Shown here piece by piece: positions 1-5,648 of a DNA stretch of 13,880 nt. Source of the stretch: an uncultured Eubacteriales bacterium (lineage in GTDB: Bacteria; Bacillota; Clostridia; Oscillospirales; Oscillospiraceae); the NCBI GenBank assembly GCA_902496595.1, contig CABVBV010000046.1, forward strand, positions 1 to 13,880, in the 5' to 3' direction. Below the pieces are notes generated by a model, which did not search any database, was not told the origin of the DNA, and saw only the letters and a program-made list of their open reading frames with translations. Both the position numbers and the translations under genes were made by a program. The first letter of the stretch is position 1; each line of letters begins with the position of its first letter.

Positions 1-45
1 ATAGTAGATGGGTGTGGTGATGTAGAATGTGCCTTTCTCGCTCAT
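1..45 (-). CDS. metG: Methionyl-tRNA synthetase, N-terminal fragment (cut by window edge)
   Basis: Only the first 15 codons are in the window; the gene continues past the left edge. They translate to MSEKGTFYITTPIYY, which matches the opening of class I methionyl-tRNA synthetases, where the (F)YITTPIYY strand directly precedes the HIGH-type ATP-binding motif. The enzyme charges tRNA-Met with methionine in the cytoplasm. A G-rich stretch (GGGGGA on the minus strand, about 6 bases before the ATG) can serve as ribosome binding site through a G-U pair with the anti-SD. The gene diverges from htpG and has its own promoter at 104-132. The leader of roughly 50 bases is too short for a T-box. The assignment rests on 15 residues, but the motif is distinctive. 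Confidence 0.85.
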   Translation of the reverse strand, partial: MSEKGTFYITTPIYY

Positions 46-103
46 TGGAGATTCCCCCGTTCCTCTTTAACGATTTATAAAAAGCCCTGTGTTACAATAG
101 AAA

Positions 104-132
104 ATAATAACTCATTCTCCCCGCCTCGTCAA
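104..132 (-). promoter_or_regulatory. Sigma-A-type promoter for metG
   Basis: Read on the minus strand, a -35 box TTGACG (127-132) is followed after 17 bases by a -10 box TATTAT (104-109). Each box is one base off consensus. Transcription would start near 97 and give a leader of about 52 bases before the metG ATG. Confidence 0.7.
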
Positions 133-161
133 GTTTTTCCTCCTGCCGCCTCCGGCGTGTA

Positions 162-189
162 TTGAAAAATTTCATATCCGTGTTATAAT
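162..189 (+). promoter_or_regulatory. Sigma-A-type promoter for htpG, extended -10
   Basis: TTGAAA (162-167) and a perfect TATAAT (184-189) are separated by 16 bases. TG at 181-182 forms an extended -10 (TGnTATAAT). The start would be near 196, giving a leader of about 47 bases. No CIRCE inverted repeat (the HrcA operator) is visible between metG and htpG, so there is no sequence sign of HrcA control. Confidence 0.75.
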
Positions 190-242
190 AATAAGACTGC
201 GAAATGAACAGGTATATTATTTCTCAGGAGGAATGCAAATAT

Positions 243-2159
243 ATGTCCAAGAAGCAATTTAAGGCCGAGTCCAAGAGGCTGCTCGACCTCATGATCAACT
301 CCATCTACACGCACAAGGAGATCTTCCTGCGCGAGATAATCTCCAACGCCTCGGACGCCATCGACAAGCTCTGCTACCTCTCGCTCACGGACGACCAGGT
401 CGGCATGAGCCGGGACGACTTTCGCATCCTCGTCGCCATGGACGAGACCGCACGCACCATAACCGTCTCCGACAACGGCATCGGCATGACGAAAGAGGAG
501 CTGGAGCAGAACCTCGGCGTCATCGCCAAGAGCGGCTCCATGGCCTTCAAGGGCGATATCGACGGCACCACCAAGGAAGGCGCGGACGTCGATATCATCG
601 GCCAGTTCGGCGTGGGCTTCTACTCCGCCTTCATGGTCTCCGACAAGGTCACGGTCATCTCCAAAGCCTACGGCTCCGACCAGGCCTACAAGTGGGAATC
701 CGAGGGCGCGGACGGCTACACCGTGACGGAGTGCGAGAAGGACGGCGTCGGCACGGACGTCATCATGCACATAAAGCCCGACGACGAGAACGAGAACTAC
801 TCCGAGTTCCTGCAGCTCTGGAAGCTCATGCGGCTCATAAAGAAGTACTCCGACTACATCCGCTGGCCCATCCAGATGGACGTGCAGCGCCCCGAGTACA
901 AGGAGACCGGTGAGAAGAACGAGGACGGCACGCCGAAATACGAAACCGTAAACAAAACGGAGCGCGAAACCGTCAATAGTATGGTACCCATCTGGCAGCG
1001 CTCCAAGTCCGAGGTCTCGGACGAGGACTGCATGAACTTCTACAAGGAGAAGTTCCACGACACGACCGACCCCGCCGCGGTCATCCGCGTGAACGCCGAG
1101 GGCCAGGTGAGCTACAAGGCGCTGCTCTTCATCCCGGGCAAGCAGCTGCTCGACTTCATGAGCGCAGACTACGAGCCGGGCCTGCAGCTTTACAGCTCCG
1201 GCGTCATGATAATGGAGAAGTGCCCGGATCTTCTGGCCGAGAGCTTCTATTTCGTGCGCGGCATCGTGGACTCTCCGGATCTGTCGCTGAACATTTCCAG
1301 GGAAATGCTCCAGCACGACCGCCAGCTGCGCATAATTGCGCAGAACCTCAATAAGCGCATCAAGAACGAGCTTCTCAAAATGCTCGAGAACGACAGGCCG
1401 AAGTACGAGAAATTCTACAAGAACTACGGCCGCCAGCTCAGGTACGGCGCGGTGGCGAACTACGGCCAGAACATCGAGTCGCTGCGCGACCTCCTCATCT
1501 ACAATGTCGCCGAGGACAAGACCGCGACGCTCAAGGAGTACACGGACAGGATGCCGGCGGAGCAGAAATATATCTACTACGCCGTGGGAGAGTCCGTCTC
1601 AAAGATGCTCAGACTGCCGCAGGCGGAGCTGGTGCGCTCGAAGGGCTTTGAGATTTTGTGCATGACCGAAGAAGTGGACGAGTACATCGTCGAACAGCTC
1701 GGGCAGCACGCGGAGAAGAAGTTCTGCAACATCGTCACGGGCGACCTCGGCATCGAGACGGAGGAGGAGAAGGCCGACCTCGAAAAGCGCGAGGAGCAGG
1801 TGAAGCCCACGCTGGACTTCGTGAAGGACACGCTGGGCGACAAGGTCGCGATCGTGCGCCTGTCGCACAAGCTGGTCTCCGCGCCGGTGTGCCTGACGAC
1901 CGAGGGCAGCATCACGCTGGAGATGGAGCGATATTTCAGGCGTATGCCGGACACGGGCATGGAGCCGCCCAAGGCGACAAGGGTGTTGGAGCTCAACGGC
2001 GAGCACCCGGCCTTCAAGGCGCTGGAGGTGGCAGTGGCCACCGACCCCGAGCGGGCGAAGAAGCTCGTGAATATCCTGCACTCGCAGGCGCTGCTCATAG
2101 CCGGCGAGGATTTGGACGACCCCTCGGCGTATGCTGAGGACGTCTGCTCGCTGTTCTAA
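243..2159 (+). CDS. htpG: Chaperone protein HtpG (Hsp90)
   Basis: Bacterial Hsp90, a cytoplasmic ATP-driven dimeric chaperone. The 638-residue length is normal. The N-terminal GHKL ATPase is complete: Glu31 (catalytic) and Asn35 in the EIISNASDAIDK helix, DNGIGM at 77-82 with the adenine-contacting Asp77, the lid glycines in GQFGVGF at 120-126, and GTDVIM later. The middle domain contains LNISREML with the catalytic-loop arginine, and the C-terminal dimerisation region is intact. As in bacteria generally, there is no MEEVD tail. An in-frame ATG at 204 would add 13 residues unlike any HtpG I know; the ATG at 243 gives the familiar MxKKQFKAESKRLLDLM start and follows AGGAGG (226-231), a rather long spacing of 11 bases. 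It is probably transcribed alone, since the next 430 bases are repeats. Confidence 0.97.
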   Translation: MSKKQFKAESKRLLDLMINSIYTHKEIFLREIISNASDAIDKLCYLSLTDDQVGMSRDDFRILVAMDETARTITVSDNGIGMTKEELEQNLGVIAKSGSMAFKGDIDGTTKEGADVDIIGQFGVGFYSAFMVSDKVTVISKAYGSDQAYKWESEGADGYTVTECEKDGVGTDVIMHIKPDDENENYSEFLQLWKLMRLIKKYSDYIRWPIQMDVQRPEYKETGEKNEDGTPKYETVNKTERETVNSMVPIWQRSKSEVSDEDCMNFYKEKFHDTTDPAAVIRVNAEGQVSYKALLFIPGKQLLDFMSADYEPGLQLYSSGVMIMEKCPDLLAESFYFVRGIVDSPDLSLNISREMLQHDRQLRIIAQNLNKRIKNELLKMLENDRPKYEKFYKNYGRQLRYGAVANYGQNIESLRDLLIYNVAEDKTATLKEYTDRMPAEQKYIYYAVGESVSKMLRLPQAELVRSKGFEILCMTEEVDEYIVEQLGQHAEKKFCNIVTGDLGIETEEEKADLEKREEQVKPTLDFVKDTLGDKVAIVRLSHKLVSAPVCLTTEGSITLEMERYFRRMPDTGMEPPKATRVLELNGEHPAFKALEVAVATDPERAKKLVNILHSQALLIAGEDLDDPSAYAEDVCSLF

Positions 2160-2188
2160 ATTGATCGCGCTGCGCCCCAAGACCGCTG

Positions 2189-2225
2189 CCCCCGTAGGTT
2201 CGGGGTTCCACCCCCGACCGGCGTG
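2189..2225. repeat. Intergenic hairpin module, copy 1
   Basis: A CCGTAGG core (about 2192-2198) is followed by a perfect 6-bp hairpin at 2200-2217 (TCGGGG, loop TTCCAC, CCCCGA) and then CCGGCG. The hairpin at 2383-2400 has the same layout, and the outer pair differs by a compensated change (T-A here, G-C there). It lies just after htpG but has no T-tract, so it is a poor intrinsic terminator. Confidence 0.6.
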
Positions 2226-2258
2226 ATGGTTATTAACCGCACCCTGTAAAAAACAACC

Positions 2259-2292
2259 ACCAATCCGTAGGGGTCGGCGTCCTCGACGACCC
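2259..2292. repeat. Intergenic repeat module, copy 2 (ACCAAYCCGTAGGG plus hairpin)
   Basis: ACCAATCCGTAGGG at 2259-2272 matches 13 of 14 bases of the motif at 2517-2530 and, inverted with one base missing, the one at 2368-2380. It runs straight into a hairpin, GGGTCG at 2271-2276 pairing with CGACCC at 2287-2292. The module therefore has the same plan as the ends of the element at 2348-2550. Confidence 0.55.
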
Positions 2293-2347
2293 GCAACCCC
2301 CACGGTTTCCGCCGCATCAAAACCAACGCACACGGTCATGGGAACGC

Positions 2348-2550
2348 GGCGCATCGGGGTCGATGCGCCCTACGGTTGGTCTGCGGGGTTCCATCCCCGC
2401 CCGGCGCCGGATTTGCTTGCGGTACCGGGCCGCGAAAAAAGGGGCGATCCCTCCGACGCGGCTTCGCCGCGCCACCTCCCTTGCGCAAGGGAGGCTTTGG
2501 GGCGAACGTCGTATAAACCAACCCGTAGGGCGCACCGACCCCGGTGCGCC
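2348..2550. repeat. MITE-like palindromic element with inverted ends
   Basis: A 203-base noncoding element. Its left end (2348-2380) and right end (2517-2550) are inverted copies differing by two substitutions and one indel. Each end folds by itself: GGCGCATC/GATGCGCC with a 6-base loop at 2348-2369, and GGCGCACC/GGTGCGCC at 2529-2550. The two substitutions are partners in the same stem position, so pairing is kept. Inside are further hairpins at 2383-2400, 2457-2471 and 2475-2494. I see no ORF of its own and no clear target-site duplication. It resembles nonautonomous, transposase-mobilised elements. The right end stops 23 bases before the hemW ribosome binding site, so it probably lies in the hemW leader. 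Confidence 0.65.
2449..2494. repeat. Paired hairpins inside the element
   Basis: CGCGGC-TTC-GCCGCG (2457-2471) is followed by a perfect 20-base palindrome CCTCCCTTGC/GCAAGGGAGG (2475-2494). CCCTCC at 2449-2454 can alternatively pair with GGGAGG at 2489-2494, closing a larger structure around the first hairpin. From memory, near-identical pairs of hairpins are scattered between genes in gut Oscillospirales; I could not check this. Confidence 0.6.
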
Positions 2551-2589
2551 GTATGCGCCCGGCACACATCTACAAAGGAGGCACGACAC

Positions 2590-3858
2590 ATGGACAAGAC
2601 GCTCGGCATTTACATCCACATACCGTTCTGCGCCTCCAAGTGCGGATACTGCGACTTCTACTCCGTCGCGGGCTGCGACAGGCTCATGCCCAAGTATCAG
2701 GACGCGCTGGTCGAGCACATCCGCGAGAGCTACGGCGCTATCAAGAGCTATTACATCGACACCGTCTACTTCGGCGGAGGCACCCCAAGCTACTACGGCG
2801 CAGATCGGCTGCTCGAGCTCTGGGATGAGCTGCGCGGCTCCGGCAGAGTGCTCAAAAGCAGTGAAGTCACCATTGAGGTGAACCCCGACAGCGCTTCGGT
2901 AAAAGACCTCGAAAAGCTCCGCAAGGCCGGATTCAACCGCATCTCCCTCGGCGTGCAGTCCGCAAACAACGATATCCTCAAGCTCATCGGCCGGCGCCAC
3001 AACTGGAAACAGGTCGAGATGGCCGTCGGCGCAGCAAGAGACGCCGGTTTCGACAACCTCAGTCTCGACCTCATCTACGGGCTGCCCAGCCAGACCAAGT
3101 CCGACTGGGCCGACACTCTCATGAAAGCGATCGACCTCAACCCCGAGCACATCTCCTGCTACGGCCTCACCCTGGAGCCGGGCACTCCCATGTACAAGTA
3201 CCACGGCTCCCCTTTCCTTCCATCCGACGACGAGCAGGCAGATATGTACCTCTATGCCTCAGATATGCTCGAGCACTACGGCTACGGGCAATACGAGATA
3301 TCCAACTTCGCCATTCAGGACTTCGAGTGCCGCCACAACCTCAAATACTGGACTCTGGGCGAATACCTCGGCTTCGGCGCTGCGGCGCACTCCTGCATGG
3401 GCGGGGCCAGATTTTCCTACGTCAAGGACGCCGACAAGTACATCATCGGCGTCATGCGCGACCTCAACATCGTCGACGAGTACGAGAGGATAACCCCGAT
3501 CGAGCGGGCTTCGGAATACATCATGTTAGGTATGAGGACAGCTTCCGGCATAGAGGGCTCCGAATACACCAGGCAGTACAGATCGGACTTCCGGCCGCTC
3601 GAAGAGACGCTGAAGGAATTTGCGGCGAAGGGCTGGGCATTCAAGACCGACGAGGGCCGCTGGCGCTTCACCAGCTCCGGTTTCCTGCTCTCGAACCTGC
3701 TCATCGGCGCACTGCTGGAAGCGCAGTCCGGCAGCCGCGTCGCAGTCAATCCCTGGATGAAGGAAGCCTTCGACAAAGAGGAAAAAACCGAGCTCCCACC
3801 CGGCGACGAGGAACTCTTCAGAGATATGTACATGAAAGGCCGGGACAGGGAACAATAA
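2590..3858 (+). CDS. hemW: Radical SAM heme chaperone HemW
   Basis: A 422-residue protein of the HemN/HemW radical-SAM family. The iron-sulfur motif CASKCGYC gives Cys14, Cys18 and Cys21, followed by Asp22-Phe23; the Phe replaces the extra Cys of true coproporphyrinogen III dehydrogenase (HemN) and marks the HemW branch. FGGGTPS (SAM-contacting glycine motif), EVNPDS, SLGVQS and a HemW-type HNLKYW (249-254) are present. HemW binds heme and is proposed to deliver it to membrane respiratory proteins; it does not make porphyrins. The ATG at 2590 follows AAAGGAGG (2574-2581) by 8 bases and starts right before the conserved YIHIPFC segment. An upstream in-frame ATG at 2338 would translate the repeat element and is rejected. 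No convincing promoter is seen just upstream. VanW follows after 59 bases and may be cotranscribed. Confidence 0.92.
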   Translation: MDKTLGIYIHIPFCASKCGYCDFYSVAGCDRLMPKYQDALVEHIRESYGAIKSYYIDTVYFGGGTPSYYGADRLLELWDELRGSGRVLKSSEVTIEVNPDSASVKDLEKLRKAGFNRISLGVQSANNDILKLIGRRHNWKQVEMAVGAARDAGFDNLSLDLIYGLPSQTKSDWADTLMKAIDLNPEHISCYGLTLEPGTPMYKYHGSPFLPSDDEQADMYLYASDMLEHYGYGQYEISNFAIQDFECRHNLKYWTLGEYLGFGAAAHSCMGGARFSYVKDADKYIIGVMRDLNIVDEYERITPIERASEYIMLGMRTASGIEGSEYTRQYRSDFRPLEETLKEFAAKGWAFKTDEGRWRFTSSGFLLSNLLIGALLEAQSGSRVAVNPWMKEAFDKEEKTELPPGDEELFRDMYMKGRDREQ

Positions 3859-3917
3859 GCCCATCAGGCCGTCATATGCGCGTGGGACAAAAATCAACAT
3901 GAAAAGCCGAGGATAAA

Positions 3918-5588
3918 ATGAAAAGACAAACAGAGAGAAAACATCTGGCCGAAAAGCGATATAAAGCCAGAAAAAGAGCAAAGATCGCGACCATAATCTG
4001 CGTCGCTGTCGTTGCGCTGCTGCTCGCTGGAGCCGCAGGCTTTGGAGTGTACGTCTCCGGCTCCGATACCATCTACCCCAATGTCAAGCTGAACGGCGTC
4101 GAGGTCGGCGGCATGACGACGGATGAGGCCGCCTCCGCCCTCACCGCCTCCGGCTGGGGCGAAGGAGACAAGGCCATCACAGTCGAGCTGCCGCTCGAAC
4201 ACGCACTGAGCATCACCGCTGCGGACGTCGGAGCAGAAGTCTCCGCGAAAGAGGCCGCAGATAAGGCATTTGAGTTCTGCCACGGCGGCTCAATTGTCGA
4301 AAATGTCATGACTTATGTGCGCTGCCTGGTGAAAGGAGACGACGTTGAGGTCAAAGCCTCCGTCGACGAGAACAAGCTCGAGAGCATAGTCAGAGACGAG
4401 GTCACAAAGGTGAAGTCCGGGCTTATGACTTCAGGCGTAGAGGTAAAAGAAGACACTCTCGAGGTGGTCAAGGGCGCCAGCGCCGTGGAGATAGACGAAG
4501 CCGAGCTCCTCAACCTCATCAAAACCGCCTTTGAAGATATGAAGTACGGCGCTCTTGATTATGAGGTGGAGGTCAATGCCTCCGTAGAGCTGGACATCGA
4601 CGAACTCTACGACTCCGTCTGCTGTGAGGCAAAGGACGCCTACTACGACAAGGAGAAGAATGAGGTCGTGGAGTCCGTGACCGGCATCGACTTCGACAAG
4701 GCCGAGGCCCAGAAGCTCTGGGACGCGGCCGAACTTGGCGAGACGGTGGATATTCCGCTGACCATAACTGAGCCGGAGAAGACAACCGAATACGTAGAGT
4801 CCAAGCTCTTCGCCGACGACTTCGGCGACCCTGTGGTGACGACGCTTGCAGGCAGCACACAGAACCGCATAACAAATATCCAACTTGCGGTACAGGCAAT
4901 AGACGGCATCGTGCTGGCTCCTGGCGAGCAGTTCTCGTATAACGACGCCTTGGGCGAGCGCACGGCAGAAAAAGGTTACAAGGCAGCCGGCGCATACTCA
5001 GGAGGCCAGGTCGTACAGGAGATAGGCGGCGGCATTTGCCAGGTGTCCTCGAGCCTCTACTACGCGGCGCTCCTGGCGAACCTGCAGATAGACTCGCGCA
5101 CCTGCCACTACTTCCCGGTCGCCTACCTGCCGCCCGGGCTGGACGCCACTGTCAGCTGGGGCGGGCCCGAGTTCAAGTTCACGAACAACCGCGACTGGCC
5201 GATCAAGATCGTGGCCTCCGTGGACACCTCGAAGAACACCGTGTCGGTACACCTCGTGGGCACGGACGAGGACGGCAGCTATGTGCAGATGACCTACGCC
5301 ACCTGGCTGGTGTACGGCAACAGCGAGTACCCGGAGACTGCGACCGGCTATAAGGCGGTGACGTACCGGAACGTGTATGACCGGAACGGAACGCTGGTGT
5401 CGAAGGAGCAGGAGGCGTACAGCGAATACAAGTACCATGAGGAGGACATCGTCTACCCGACCCCGACTCCGAGTCCCACTCCTGAGCAGACTCCCCCTCC
5501 CACCGACCCTGTCATCCCAACCGATCCAGCCATCCCGACAGATCCCGTTATCCCCACCGACGACCCCGGTTACTACTTCTCAGAATAA
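3918..5588 (+). CDS. VanW family membrane-anchored cell-envelope protein
   Basis: A 556-residue protein with a basic cytoplasmic N-terminus, one membrane segment (about residues 22-46) and an extracytoplasmic body. Residues 50 to about 300 resemble the YoaR/peptidoglycan-binding type-4 region that commonly precedes VanW. The VanW domain runs from about 314 (TQNRITNIQLA) to 440, with GEQFSYN, GGGICQVSS (Gly370-Cys374) and PGLDATV. The tail is rich in Pro and Thr, with three TDPxIP units. VanW proteins are widespread in Clostridia; their activity is not established, and the name comes from an accessory gene of VanB-type clusters. The ATG at 3918 is preceded by GAGGA (3909-3913) at only 4 bases. 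It follows hemW by 59 bases and ends at a strong hairpin. No vancomycin-resistance partners are present. Confidence 0.85.
   Translation: MKRQTERKHLAEKRYKARKRAKIATIICVAVVALLLAGAAGFGVYVSGSDTIYPNVKLNGVEVGGMTTDEAASALTASGWGEGDKAITVELPLEHALSITAADVGAEVSAKEAADKAFEFCHGGSIVENVMTYVRCLVKGDDVEVKASVDENKLESIVRDEVTKVKSGLMTSGVEVKEDTLEVVKGASAVEIDEAELLNLIKTAFEDMKYGALDYEVEVNASVELDIDELYDSVCCEAKDAYYDKEKNEVVESVTGIDFDKAEAQKLWDAAELGETVDIPLTITEPEKTTEYVESKLFADDFGDPVVTTLAGSTQNRITNIQLAVQAIDGIVLAPGEQFSYNDALGERTAEKGYKAAGAYSGGQVVQEIGGGICQVSSSLYYAALLANLQIDSRTCHYFPVAYLPPGLDATVSWGGPEFKFTNNRDWPIKIVASVDTSKNTVSVHLVGTDEDGSYVQMTYATWLVYGNSEYPETATGYKAVTYRNVYDRNGTLVSKEQEAYSEYKYHEEDIVYPTPTPSPTPEQTPPPTDPVIPTDPAIPTDPVIPTDDPGYYFSE
5502..5555 (+). 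repeat. Three 18-base tandem units coding TDPxIP
   Basis: Units at 5502-5519, 5520-5537 and 5538-5555 encode TDPVIP, TDPAIP and TDPVIP near the end of the VanW protein. The units differ mostly at third codon positions (GAC/GAT, CCT/CCA/CCC, GTC/GTT), so the peptide is better conserved than the DNA. Such tails usually span the cell wall. Confidence 0.75.
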
Positions 5589-5591
5589 ATT

Positions 5592-5629
5592 ATCGCCCCG
5601 GCCGGAAAACAAAGCCCGGCCGGGGCGAT
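5592..5629. terminator. Bidirectional intrinsic terminator between convergent genes
   Basis: A perfect 14-bp GC-rich stem (5592-5605 with 5616-5629) and a 10-base loop lie 4 bases after the VanW stop and 19 bases beyond the SLH-protein stop. The plus-strand tail is TTGGTTTATTCT and the minus-strand tail TAATTTATTCTG; both are only moderately T-rich. It probably ends transcription from both sides. Confidence 0.8.
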
Positions 5630-5648
5630 TGGTTTATTCTGCGTTAGG

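Noticed and set aside
46..242. CIRCE operator or T-box in the metG-htpG gap
   Set aside because: No GAGTGCTAA inverted repeat is found, and the metG leader of about 50 bases is too short for a T-box. An AATAATA/TATTATT inverted repeat at 187-221 is low-complexity AT sequence.
183..1316. Long minus-strand open frame of 377 codons opposite htpG
   Set aside because: It lies entirely antisense to a clear Hsp90 gene; its Val/Leu/Asp-rich translation is the usual product of the opposite frame of GC-rich coding DNA, and it matches no family.
2338..2589. N-terminal extension of HemW from an upstream ATG
   Set aside because: The 84 extra residues translate the repeat element; the ATG at 2590 has an ideal ribosome binding site and a family-typical start.
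2160..2589. CRISPR array in the hairpin-rich gap
   Set aside because: The repeats are inverted as well as direct, unequally spaced and diverged; there are no regular spacers and no cas genes.
2317..3204. Minus-strand open frame of 295 codons across the repeat element and hemW
   Set aside because: It runs through the palindromic element and antisense to hemW; no ribosome binding site or domain.
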